The notes beneath the pieces were generated by a model. That model saw only the letters and a list, made by a program, of their open reading frames with translations. It had not been told where the DNA came from and made no database searches. A stretch of DNA of 60,000 nt from Bolinopsis microptera (taxonomy: Eukaryota; Ctenophora; Tentaculata; Lobata; Bolinopsidae), in the NCBI RefSeq assembly GCF_026151205.1, contig NC_087080.1:13217337-13277336 (forward strand), written 5' to 3'. The position numbers were made by a program, and so were the translations under genes. How positions within the stretch are numbered: position 1 is the first letter of the stretch; each line of letters opens with the position of its first letter. Shown piece after piece: positions 24,270-36,109 of this stretch.

Positions 24270-25065
24270 AATATTTTTTTTTCCGGACACGACATTAGCT
24301 ATGCGAAGGAACAAAGTACTATGATGTCTCTATTTCAGTTTACTAAACTTTTCTTATATTGGTTATGAAATACTATAGTTCTGTATTGTACTTAAATTTC
24401 AGTAGAACTACGGATCAAGTTCCCCGGACCAGTTTATCTCCAAACACAGAATGACAGAATGGTTGTCGGAAGTAAATAAAGCTCATACGCCTTCTCGTAG
24501 ATCAAAGTATTGAATAAAAAACGCTGTATCCTGAAAAATATTGCTTTTATAAACTATGAGAAAGTTTGGGAACAAGTTAAACGCATACCTCTTAATAAGA
24601 CAAGACTCATGATTAGTGAAGCCCACTGCCCAGGTAGTCTCAGTCTTAATGTAAAATTGTAGCTGCTTGGCTGCATCAAAGCAGCTATTAACTTATTAAA
24701 TAAACTCGATGTATGCCATAGGATCAAAGCATGTTGTTGCAGATCAAAGTATCAAATATATAAATATACAAATAAATAGCAAAGGCGTACGGGGCTTTTG
24801 CAGAAGAGTAGCTAAGGACTTAGAAAAGTAATAATAGGTGTTTAAGTGATAGCTTTGGGTAGTAATAGATTTAATATAAGATATTGGGGGGAAGGGGAGC
24901 TAATTATAAATAAATAATTGCATAATAAGGACATGTAGAATATTTAGTATAATATTTATTTAAAGATGTAGAATATTTACTTTTCCGGAGACAAGCCAAC
25001 ACGTGGTACTACTGACTAGATGAAGTAACAAAGGACAGTGATGTCTCTATTGAAGTTCACTGAAG
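24270..25065 (+). repeat. Dispersed direct repeat pair, ~700 bp apart
   Basis: 24,255-24,350 and 24,955-25,060 share AGAATATTT..TTTTCCGGA, then CAAAG.AC and then GATGTCTCTATT. Ends are indistinct; possibly two copies of a short repeat. Confidence 0.45.
24589..24684 (-). CDS. Candidate internal exon, family unknown
   Basis: A frame bounded by an AG acceptor (after TTAAT) and a GTATGC donor encodes CFDAAKQLQFYIKTETTW, then AVGFTNHESCLIKR. The composition looks protein-like, and stops lie just outside. It does not resemble the missing AGL segment, and no partner exon was found. It could be chance. Confidence 0.22.
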
Positions 25066-26079
25066 ATGATAAACTATGATTGTTATATCCAGTACACGTT
25101 GGGGAGCTTTTCTTAAAACCCGGCTCCTATAATCTCCCGCACTGTAATATAAGGCATATTCAACATACCATGCTTCCGAGCCAAGCACTGGCAATTACGC
25201 GTGCAATAACGTGCGAGGTCCGGTACAGTGGGAGTTCTTTATTTTTACTGTCAATCTGACATATTTTTAGAAATTAACTACACTAAGAGTAACTCTCCAG
25301 GCTGGCAGAAGATTATAACTACAACAAAGTTGAGTGCAGAAGGATGTAACTATAACAAGACAGGAGCCAATACCACTACAGATAAGTCACGTGATACATA
25401 CCATTACCAGCATACCTAGATGATTACTAAGAAGAGACTCTTACCTACTACAACCCGATAATATCTTCATTGTGGTGCGGCTACTTACTCGGTCATGTCA
25501 TTATCTGTACTGTTAATTATCTGAAGATGACAGTTGCTTGGCAACAGGTTTATGAAAATGACTAAGCGAGCAAGAACTGATTACATGAATAATGATTGGG
25601 CCGAATTTAATTAGTTTTCGCGTATTTTTGGTAAATCGTTATGCAAATTAATATCAATTAAAAGTCAATTCGATCTTTTAATGTATAATCGGCGAATGAA
25701 CTTGACTCAAACTCTACTTATGAGAAATCAACAGACTATTGAGTATTAACAGCAGCACTATATTATCTAGATGCGCCTACTAAAGTACTACTAAGTAAGG
25801 TATCAGAAATCTCCTATGTTGCCCGATACAACTTATGAATAAGATTGAGCTGTTCTGAGATGATATATGTTGATTGTCTGATACAAAATGAAGGACCTTG
25901 CGATAAAAAGATTGCTCAATTTAATCACGCGTAAATTTGAAATTTGGGATGAGGTATGGAGTAAACCTAATTAATCACTGAATATCAAGAACATTTTGTA
26001 AGACTCGGTGTTTCTTACCACGATTCATTATGAAAATTCAGCAATAGGTCGTGAAACATTGACAAATTTATGGTTCCAA

Positions 26080-27535
26080 AATTCATATATAAATCAAGTT
26101 TTTGGGTGGAAGGACAGTTTTGAAGCGATTATTTTAAAATTTTACAAGTTTAAACACATATAAAAAATTATTATGGTTTTCGCTAAAAAGAATGGAGAAA
26201 AGTTTTTGGCCCTTTTTGAAAAATTGACACCGGCAAAGGTTATTATCAAACCTTAAAAAAAACCAAAGGAAATGTTCAATAATGAAAACCTTTCCGGGAA
26301 CTTTTATTTATTAAAAATTTTAAAACACAAATTTTTAACTTTAATTTTAAATTTAAAGGGTACCTATTGCAACACTTAATTAAAGTTGCAAATTAAAGGG
26401 GAACACCTGGGAAGGTTTTTAGTTCACAAAGGGGCATCCCAATTAGCCGGTTAATTGTAAAATTGGCTTTTTGCATTTAATAGGAACAAACCGAAACACC
26501 ACCATAAAGACGAATAATTCACGAAAGGGATTCAACAGGCCGTTTTTATTCCTTGGGGGGGCCATAAATATTTTTAAATTGGATTTCTGGTGAAAATTAA
26601 GAAGATTCAGTTTTCGGGAACCCAAGGCAGGGTCAAAGAACGCCTCTATTTAAAATTACCCAAATTTGTACTGAACAGAAAAAACAAGGTTTATTATTTG
26701 AATTTTTAGGGGTTACTGATTTTTTTAAAACAAGTTTCGAAAGCAGTTGACAAAAAGCCGGGACCAATTTTAGGGAAACCCCCAAGAAGGTGCTGGGAAA
26801 GGGCCCATATTAATCAATTGGGAATGGCCAAATTACTGAAATACCCCAAAACCCCAAATTTGGGTTGCTTTACTTGTTAGTGGTTTCTAACCGAAAAACA
26901 CAAATGGACAAAAAATATTGGTATTGGGAAACATTGACTATTTTTGTACAAATTAATCATTTTCCCAAAATTGTAAAATTTAATTTTTGAATGAAACCAA
27001 ACTTTATTAAACTATAACGATCTCTATGTTTATATGCCCCTTTTCTACAAAAACATTTTTGTAAACGTTCAAAATGAACAAATCGCCAATTTCATTCCGA
27101 ATATTTGAACCTGATTTGAAAAATGACTAATGGGGTTTCATTATATTTTATATGTTTTTCAGAAAAGGGAAAAAACGACTTTCCCCCAAAGGGGTTATTA
27201 TGGATTTTTGATTTGGGCCTTTTAAAAAAATTGGGGGCCCAAAATTTCCCAAAATTTACCCAAAAATTCAGAATTTGGCCGAAAAATTTTTTTAAGGCCT
27301 AATAAAAAATCCTATTAAAATTAAGGTGGAAATCGATTCTAATTGTTTCCCGAAAATTTCATGAAAAATTGAAACCAAATTGTGTTCAATTTTTAAGAAA
27401 TCTTTTCCGCAAAATCGCGAACGAGATGGGCATTTGTTCATTTTTTGTTTTGCCAGATCCACATTTAAGATATTAAGCTTATCATAGAGAATCTGTAGTT
27501 TAGGCTTACCTTTCATATAAAGTTAGTTTCATTCA
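26080..27535. other. Low-quality sequence block
   Basis: Dense with doubled or tripled homopolymers (AAAA, GGGG, CCCC, TTTT) at nearly every position, unlike the clean sequence on both sides. This is typical of unpolished single-read consensus beside a satellite. Exons could be hidden here by indels; the reported frames are not credible. Confidence 0.5.
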
Positions 27536-27906
27536 AAAATATTGATATTTGACCAATTTATGGGACGAAAATCTACCAAATTTGGTGCGTATGCCCAAAT
27601 ATGGGCATATGGTTTTTGGCTCATAACTCAGTCATTTTTCGTCCAATCTTGATGAAATTTCATATACGAGTTCAGGAGACCACTAGCTACAAGTAGAGCA
27701 CCATAAACCTTGGTTTTGGGCATGTTCAGGGTATTTGGCTAAATTGGGCCTAATTTGGACCAAATATGGGCGTGGCTGCCATGCGCGCACCGTTTGGCGG
27801 TTGGGGTCCGGGACCCCCTCAAAAGTTCGGTCACGGTCCTAGTTTGTTGGTCAATTGCTATCTCGAAATCAAGTTTCACAAAAAAATACCCATTGGCCCC
27901 CCCCCC
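27536..27906. other. Unclassified repeat-like sequence before the satellite
   Basis: Includes ATGCCCAAATATGGGCATA (palindromic core CCCAAATATGGG), GGGTCCGGGACCCC and a poly-C run directly before the satellite. No gene seen. Confidence 0.4.
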
Positions 27907-29482
27907 CCTTAAGGAGCACCTACCCGCAGAGACCGGTTATTAGTTGCAAACCTTAAGGAGCACCTACCTGCAGAGACCGGTTATTAGTTGCAAACCTTAA
28001 GGAGCACCTACCCGCAGAGACCGGTTATTAGTTGCAAACCTTAAGGAGCACCTACCTGCAGAGACCGGTTATTAGTTGCAAACCTTAAGGAGCACCTACC
28101 CGCAGAGACCGGTTATTAGTTGCAAACCTTAAGGAGCACCTACCCGCAGAGACCGGTTATTAGTTGCAAACCTTAAGGAGCACCTACCCGCAGAGACCGG
28201 TTATTAGTTGCAAACCTTAAGGAGCACCTACCCGCAGAGACCGGTTATTAGTTGCAAACCTTAAGGAGCACCTACCCGCAGAGACCGGTTATTAGTTGCA
28301 AACCTTAAGGAGCACCTACCTGCAGAGACCGGTTATTAGTTACAAACCTTAAGGAGCACCTACCTGCAGAGACCGGTTATTAGTTGCAAACCTTAAGGAG
28401 CACCTACCTGCAGAGACCGGTTATTAGTTGCAAACCTTAAGGAGCACCTACCCGCAGAGACCAGGTTATTAGTTGCAAACCTTAAGGAGCACCTACCTGC
28501 AGAGACCGGTTATTAGTTGCAAACCTTAAGGAGCACCTACCCGCAGAGACCGGTTATTAGTTGCAAACCTTAAGGAGCACCTACCCTGCAGAGACCGGTT
28601 ATTAGTTGCAAACCTTAAGGAGCACCTACCCGCAGAGACCGGTTATTAGTTGCAAACCTTAAGGAGCACCTACCCGCAGAGACCGGTTATTAGTTGCAAA
28701 CCTTAAGGAGCACCTACCCGCAGAGACCGGTTATTAGTTGCAAACCTTAAGGAGCACCTACCCGCAGAGACCGGTTATTAGTTGCAAACCTTAAGGAGCA
28801 CCTACCGCAGAGACCGGTTATTAGTTGCAAACCTTAAGGAGCACCTACCCGCAGAGACCGGTTATTAGTTGCAAACCTTAAGGAGCACCTACCCGCAGAG
28901 ACCGGTTATTAGTTGCAAACCTTAAGGAGCACCTACCCGCAGAGACCGGTTATTAGTTGCAAACCTTAAGGAGCACCTACCCGCAGAGACCGGTTATTAG
29001 TTGCAAACCTTAAGGAGCACCTACCCGCAGAGACCGGTTATTAGTTGCAAACCTTAAGGAGCACCTACCCGCAGAGACCGGTTATTAGTTACAAACCTTA
29101 AGGAGCACCTACCCGCAGAGACCGGTTATTAGTTGCAAACCTTAAGGAGCACCTACCTGCAGAGACCGGTTATTAGTTGCAAACCTTAAGGAGCACCTAC
29201 CCGCAGAGACCGGTTATTAGTTGCAAACCTTAAGGAGCACCTACCCGCAGAGACCGGTTATTAGTTGCAAACCTTAAGGAGCACCTACCCGCAGAGACCG
29301 GTTATTAGTTGCAAACCTTAAGGAGCACCTACCCGCAGAGACCGGTTATTAGTTGCAAACCTTAAGGAGCACCTACCCGCAGAGACCGGTTATTAGTTGC
29401 AAACCTTAAGGAGCACCTACCCGCAGAGACTGGTTATTAGTTGCAAACCTTAAGGAGCACCTACCCGCAGAGACCGGTTATC
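27907..29482 (+). repeat. 44-bp satellite array, ~36 units
   Basis: Head-to-tail units of 44 bp: CCTTAAGGAGCACCTACC, then CGCAGAGACCGGTTATTAG, then TTGCAAA. Units are nearly identical. The main variant is a C/T change (CCCGCAG or CCTGCAG), with rare single changes (TTACAAA; AGACTGG). The left edge is a poly-C run. The unit contains AGACCGGT and the palindrome CCTTAAGG. It lies in the gap between the two AGL exon blocks, so it is probably intronic. Confidence 0.97.
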
Positions 29483-30835
29483 AACTCTTGTTGAATTAAA
29501 GACCTTTGCCCGTTATTTGTTCAAACCTTATAGGACACCTACTCACACCGGTTTTTAATTGCAAACTTAGACTTACCCCCAAATTATTATTTTAAAAACC
29601 AAAGGGGGCAAAATCACGCAAGACCGGATTATTTTCCCAAACCCTTTAAAGGGGAAAAACACCATGGACCCTTTTTGACCCAAAAAAAGACAACTTCCCG
29701 AAGATGGTAAAAGTTCAAACTTAAACTAACCCCAGAGAAAATTATTCTTGAAAACTTAAAAAGGAACATTAAACCCCCGACCAGGTAATAAAGTATGCAA
29801 AACTTAAAAAGACACTCACAAGTTCTTTGTCAAAACTTAAGGGCACCTTTCCCGGAGCGTTACAAAAGGACAAACTTTGGGGCCACAAAACCCGAGGCCG
29901 GTTATTATTGCAAAAGGAGCACCCCGAAAGACCGGTTATTAGTAAAACCCTTAGTGGCACTTTTTCCCCAGAAACCGGGTTTGTTCCCAAAACCACGGTG
30001 AGTTAGAGGACGGGTTTTATTGCAAAATTAGGGCACCTTAACCCGCGAACCCGGTTAAAAATTTGTTGGGAAATTAAAAGATATAGAGACCGGTATTAAA
30101 AAATTTCAAACTAAGGGGAATCCCAAAGGTTATATTGACCTTAAGTTTAACCACCCCGCAGCAGAAGGGGGGGTTTTTAGTGTGACCCCCGTAAGGAAAG
30201 CACTCCCCCAGAGGACGGTTTTATTGTTGAAACCTTTTTAAAAGCACCTTTTTTTCCCCAGCCCTATATTTAAATTGGAATTTTAAGAAATTTTATTTTA
30301 ACCTTAAACATTTTCTGCAAGAAACATTATTAAAATTCAAATTAGGGCCCCCTACCGCAGGGGGGGACCATAAACCTAGTTGCCAAACCTTAAGGAGAAC
30401 CATGCAGGGCCGGTAATTTAGTTGCACCTTAGGAAACCCCCGCAGGAGCCCAAGGGGGTTTAAAGTTGCAAATTGGAGGGACCAACTCTCAAGAACAGTT
30501 ATTATTCAAAACCCTTGGCAAATACCCCAGAGACCGGTAATTTTTACAAAACCATTAAAGGGGACACTACCCCAAACCGGGTTATTAGTTCAAATTTAGG
30601 AACCTCGCCCAGGAGGTTATTGTTGAACCCCACAGCCTTTCCTCACAACCGGTTAAGTTTGCCCCAAAACCTTAGGAGGCACCTCCGCGCGAGACCGGGT
30701 TATTAAAAATTTTTCAAATTAAGCAATTTTGAAACGGTTATTTAGGTTTGCACCTTGGAGACCAAAAGATGAGCCGGTAAATTAATTGAAAACTTAAAAG
30801 CAACCTCCTTTAGAACCGGTATTAAATTTGTTTCA
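29483..30835 (+). repeat. Degraded continuation of the 44-bp satellite
   Basis: Recognisable but heavily mis-spaced units (CCGGTTATTA, TTGCAAA, CCTTAAGG, GCACCTACC) with homopolymer expansion. More likely basecalling error than true divergence, since the switch from near-perfect units is abrupt. True length and copy number are uncertain. Confidence 0.7.
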
Positions 30836-31149
30836 TGCATATGATCATATGTTGCCAGTTGTTAGGTGATATTCCAGTTCATTTTCTGGGATGTTTAGAT
30901 GAAACGCTGATGATTTTATCTTCATCAAAATGGTGTTGTCACTTATCAAACATCAATCGTTGATTGATATCAAGAATTAATCCCAGAGCAAAATTAACTG
31001 TAACCAAGATTAAGAAGTAAAGAGTCTAAAAGATAGAAGACGATAAAATTAAAATAACTGATTGAATTAAGAGTTACAATAAGAAGTTCATGGATAGTTC
31101 ACACATACCAAGTACTAACATACCACAATACACATACCAACATACATAC
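30836..31149. other. AGL intron sequence after exon 12
   Basis: Clean AT-rich sequence with CATACCAA repeats near 31,105-31,155. The next AGL exon was not found here. Confidence 0.45.
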
Positions 31150-34100
31150 CAACATGTAAGGCGGTGTTGTGGCAGTTGTCTATTCTGAATCCATGAAATA
31201 ACTTTGCCATATCGCAGGTGTACCTAAATTATAAGACAATTGCAAATTTTATGAGATTTAGATATCTTAAAATTGTCTAATTTTAACCCGTATCCTCTCC
31301 TTAAAATGAGGACAAGATAAAGTTACGTAGTATTTTAGTCGGCAGCTTTATTGAGTTACTTAAAGGTGATTACAGTAAACTAACTTTTCCATGTAATTCC
31401 AGAGCCAAGGAGCATCTTGTCTGGAGTTCCCAAATCGTAACTTTATACTATCACCCCAAATGACTATCTCTCGCTTTGTGTAAGCCTGAAATCAATCAGC
31501 TAATTTCACTAACATGACTAAGATACGAATTTAATACCATTTAATCTAATGGTCGAGTTCTCCAGTTTTGCAGTGATACTTACTACTCAGCATTCTATGA
31601 TTAGTGAACAGTAAATTACCATGGTTTTGCTCATATCAGAAATACTTTCGCCGGTGGTCCAACCGTTGCAAGTTTTAATCCTCTCGGCATCAAGTCTGTC
31701 GTAGATATCTAGTTCTTTCTCCTTGTCAAATGAAATATCCGATATTTGGAAATACCTGGACATTTTGGAAATTAAATAATCGTAGTGAATGGTACGATGA
31801 TTGGCAGGACAAAGCAATGTTTGATTTATGGGAATCAAAAGTCTCTATCACAGACTAAAATCGAGACTAGTTACCTTTCAACCAGAGGGACGTCTCCGAA
31901 TTGATGTTTTGGACCGTTTTCATCAATAAATCGGTATTTCACATCACCGACTACAGCTGTGGTCACTTTACTGATGACCTCCTGAGCGGCAGCTGGTGCT
32001 ACGAACTCGTTAAAGAGACTAATCGCTGTTACAATCTGAGAATTCTGTTCTGGTATCGAGGTAATTTCACTGAAATAGTAACCATGTGATAGTTTGGTGA
32101 ATTCCAGTCTACACTGTATATGTTATGAACGTACGTGATGCGCGCAAACGTCTACAAAATAAACTGAGCGCGATCCAAACTATTTTCAAGTAGACCCTTC
32201 TAGACACGTTGCCAGTTTACTAATAAAACCAGTTTTGACTAGTTGTTAATGTTTTAAAACGGATAAAGCCGAATAATCAATAACGCCTTAATTTTAAGAT
32301 TAGTCCAGGATTATTATAGCACTTTTCGAGTGAAAACCGGAAACATCACCTCAATTCTACAAAATATTGAAACCGTATAGCTTCACTTACCGATTGGAGA
32401 GGAAAGTTCTCAGAACCCCCATATCGACCCTGCCACCATACTCCGACTGTGAGTAGTCAACCTGCCACAACTGTTTCACTACATCATCAATATGCGATCT
32501 CTTCAAGATTGAATCATTCAGTGAATCTGTGGTACTTTCTTTGGAGTTGAACATTTTGCCCGCGTCTATTTTGTAGAGTTGTTCCAGTTTACGTGATGTT
32601 TCCACCAGATGCTGTAAGCAAAGAAAAGATTTCATGACAGATTTTCAGAATTAAATTCGATTTTTGGGAAAAACTTGAAAAAACTTACGTAACATCTACT
32701 TTTCAATATAAGTTGATACTTACATTGCTTAGTCTTTTGTAAAAGGAATGGAGGTTTGTTATCTCAGAACTATCTGATAGTGTGAAACTAAACTCGCGAA
32801 TACTTCTGTCAATCTGAAAGAATTTAAGATAGCAATGCAGTTCTGCATTAAAAACTCATGCACTATTATTATTATCTAACTTTTAAAACAATCTCGAAAT
32901 AGTAAAGAAACATCTTAAGAGACTGATAAGTGCCCAAAAAAACATAACAGTTCTCTGAAAAATAAAGGTTAATTATGAGGTAAATAATTTTCTCCACAAA
33001 ACTCTGTTAGAGGCAGTAGCCCTAAGATCATAAAGATCATTAATATCACGTAATGGTAGGTTTCTTTTATTCAAATCATTTATAATAAACTTTAAAAGAT
33101 TACTTTGGTGTCGACCAACACGTCCTTTCATGGTAAATAACGCATTAACAGCAAATTGAAGAGCTCTCTGAGCTCATGCAGACTAGTGTTAATATCCAGT
33201 ACAGGCAATTTGCTAGCGCAGCTTCATTGTTATGTTTCTACAACAGCACAATTCAAGTTACATTATAGCTCATCTCAGCGATTTACTGCTTCGTAAAACT
33301 CGCTGCACGATTATCATTAAGTTGTAAAACAACTTTGGGAGGAAAAACATTTCAATTTAGAGATTTGAAAGTATGTAATAGAATATAACATACCAGATAC
33401 GCAGGAATAAGGTTAGGTGTATTGTGTAGATTGTAATAGGACTCAGGATGTTCTAGAATATCTCTGTTGCCTGAAAATATACAATGAGGTGATTTGTAGT
33501 GTTGTAATTAGTTTAAAAGTTTTAAACTAATTACAACACTACAAATCTATTACTTTTATTGAGAACATGAGTATGACGTAGAAATGTCGATACGTTATTA
33601 AGCTATTTATTTCCATCAGAATCTGTCTTCACTAAGTATTAGTAAGTATATTCAGAAACAATCAAAAATTTGAACGAAAGGACTATCAAATCATGAGACT
33701 CTATATTCTATAAAACTACACGAATCCACCAGATTTAAATAAAACATAAGTTGGAGTGCAAGAATAATACTTAGTATGAGATTTTTTAGAATCTCCATGT
33801 TACTAGGAGACCGGATACGGGAGCGGAGGAAACCAATATGTTTTAAATATGTTTTAAATATGTTTTAAATATGTTTTAAATATGTTTTAAATATGTTTTA
33901 AATATGTTTTAAATATGTTTTAAATATGTTTTAAATATGATTTAAATATATTTTAACGTTGTTGATTTCATATTCTCTCGATTTTTCTGTACACCAATGA
34001 CACTGCACGACTAAAGGAATTATTGACAAATGAAACAATAACAAAGTAATCGAGAGTGTGCCTGATCCACACCATATTTAAAAATATTTTTTTAACAAAT

Positions 34101-36109
34101 CCCCCTCCAGGAGGAAACGTACGGGTATTAATATTATTTCATCTACATCCATCTAGAAACTTCCCAAATTGATTATGGCGCTGCTTACTGCTAGCTTATA
34201 TGTAGTAAAATTTCAAAACACGAAACTCACAAACTGATACATGGTTCCACACAACATCAGTAAGGAAGAACATTCCAGTTTTCTGGTGTAAATCTTGAAG
34301 ATGATCAGATAACACTTTCAAATCCTCCTCATAACCTGAAATAAGAGATGCTAGTTTTTTAACAACCAGTCAACCTTGAAACATCAAGTTTAACATATAA
34401 TAGTATAGGTGGTTATTAGGGTCTTTTAGTTAGCGTTTAGCTGGGATCGTAAAGAAAAATTATAACAAGTGGTAAAATCAAGTTTGAGAGGCAAACTATC
34501 TCTGGAAATTTAAAAGGATTACTTCGTTACATTGACAAAGATTGTTTTAAATCTGTAACAAGATACGAATGGGAAAGATTGAATTAAAACCAATTAGTTA
34601 AAAAGATCTATACAATTTAATTTTTCTTGCACGACTCTGCAATCTCACCTCCAGAGCTATTCAGTTTAAGAGAGGACGATAGTTTCAGATGAGAGTTTAA
34701 AGAGTAAGATGACCTGCTGATCCCTAGCTCCTGTACTGGCGTCAAATGTACTGTGTTGTACCCGGACTCAAGCTTATAGTGTACTGTTATTACTCACAAT
34801 CACATTAAAACAATTAAATACTATTTTTATTATTAAGATCCCTTCTCTTGGGAACATTGGAAATGTACGACTTTTTAGCACAAAGCCGAAATTCTGTAAG
34901 ACTAACATAACCGACCCATCAGAATGTTACTAAAAAAGTTGACTGCCATGACTGAAAAGTTTCTACTACATGTTGCTGTGCTACGAATAAAATCCTTACC
35001 GAAACCCTGAAAACATCCTCCCAGTTCTCGATGTCTCCACAACATTTGGTGAGATGGGACTGGGCAGCTATCTGATCAACTTTCAGACTGGGCAAAGTGG
35101 TGAGATCTGTAGAGTTGGTCATCACAGGGTCCGCTAGGACTGTTACTACGTATACACTGTAAATTCATTGGTCAGAGTTTATTAGGAGTTGTAATGTGGT
35201 GAGATGGGATGAATGTGAGGTAACTCAATGGTGGATATTCTCACTGTGTTAAATTCAATTACGTTTTCAGGTGAAATTAAATTTTCTGAAATGTAACCTA
35301 GTTAACCGTTTAAAGTAGGAAGGCAACACACTATTTAGTAATATTAAAACGCTGCTCAGTTACAAATGCCATCATGATTGAATTGTAACGTATTTTAAAA
35401 AAGGCACAAAGAGCCCTTTAAAAGTAGTTTAAATTTAATAGTCCTATTTGAAAGAGGACTATTACATTTAAAATGTTACATTGTACGAAATCAAGTAAAA
35501 TGGACTGAGGATTATGCTTTGCTTTTGTTAGAAATTGGAAAGTTTGAAAGTATTGGAGGACTCTCTAAGCTTTTTTTTCTATTACATATCTGATATAATT
35601 AAGAAATAGAAAAACCTGAAAAAATATATACCTGTTCCGATTTTTATCTGAAGGTTTGACACACATCTTCCAAGTAACTTTATAAGGTCCAGCAGATTTA
35701 AGAGTAAACATGGCTTTTTCCTTCTCACATTTGAACGGGATCTGTTCTCCGACAGGATTAACACATGTTATGTCGAGTAGGATTCCCCTCAGCTCAGGAC
35801 TTCTGTCAAGACAAACAAAATCACCTGAGAATAATTGGGTGGAGGTTATTCAAATTTCAGTAAAATTTCATTAGAATGAAACTTAGATGAACATTTATGA
35901 TAACCAGTATCCTTCAAAAACAGAATAAAGATTTATACAAGGTGCTGTTACTCATGTTCCATTCTTTATGTATATCTTAATCAAACAACCTAAAGATTTC
36001 ACCATCACACCGAAATTATTTGAGACGGTTTTAACTTACCTGTGGGAGCCCTGAATATCTTTTTAGACTGCTGAGGGTCTGGGCTTAGTTCCAATATTTG
36101 CACACCCAT
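31150..36109 (-). CDS. AGL: Glycogen debranching enzyme, exons 1-12 (N-terminal 543 residues)
   Basis: AGL is the cytosolic bifunctional enzyme that moves maltooligosaccharides off glycogen branches (4-alpha-glucanotransferase) and cleaves the remaining 1,6-linked glucose. Exons: 36,109-36,040; 35,824-35,632; 35,156-35,000; 34,772-34,649; 34,335-34,231; 33,470-33,394; 32,813-32,724; 32,611-32,391; 32,069-31,875; 31,842-31,620; 31,485-31,385; 31,223-31,150. All junction phases agree, and most sites are GTAAGT/TTTCAG-like. Landmarks: [16 protein letters not shown] (N-terminal domain), [58 protein letters not shown], and [16 protein letters not shown], whose Asp (near residue 534) is the expected transferase nucleophile. 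Start: first ATG after an in-frame TAA. Residues 350-470 are divergent from vertebrate AGL as I recall it. The frame stops at an intact donor facing the satellite region. Confidence 0.9.
32973..33180 (-). pseudogene. LINE 3' remnant in AGL intron 6
   Basis: Minus-strand 52-codon frame (33,131-32,973) reading [10 protein letters not shown], then [20 protein letters not shown], then RKLF before TAA. The pattern G-R-x-G-R ... A-x-x-R-x-x-W-R-x-L is the usual C-terminus of many non-LTR reverse transcriptases. Upstream the match fades within about 50 bp. Intronic, inert scrap. Confidence 0.55.
33491..33566. repeat. 28-bp perfect palindrome matching the LINE 5' end
   Basis: Left arm 33,491-33,518 and right arm 33,520-33,547 are exact reverse complements with a one-base spacer. 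The right arm and the next bases (TATTAC.TTTATTGAG) match the first 45 bases of the intact retrotransposon at 40,225. It lies in the AGL intron just upstream of exon 6. Confidence 0.85.
33837..33955 (+). repeat. 11-bp minisatellite ATGTTTTAAAT
   Basis: About ten head-to-tail ATGTTTTAAAT units, the last two degenerate. In an AGL intron. Confidence 0.95.

Larger units (their letters stand above)
23300..26079. other. Long gene-poor stretch (putative AGL intron)
   Basis: Clean AT-rich sequence. Scanned on the minus strand for the missing AGL segment; no match was seen. Contains the related blocks noted at 24,270-25,065, one candidate exon at 24,589-24,684, and GTTGCTTGGCAAC at 25,533-25,545, an X-box-like palindrome. 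Confidence 0.4.

Noticed and set aside
27907-29482. CRISPR-like array
   Set aside because: The 44-bp units are contiguous with no unique spacers: a satellite in a eukaryotic context.
30840-31000. Minus-strand FDEDKIISVSSKHP as a missing AGL exon
   Set aside because: Faint likeness to a later AGL segment, but out of order relative to exon 12 and soon stopped.
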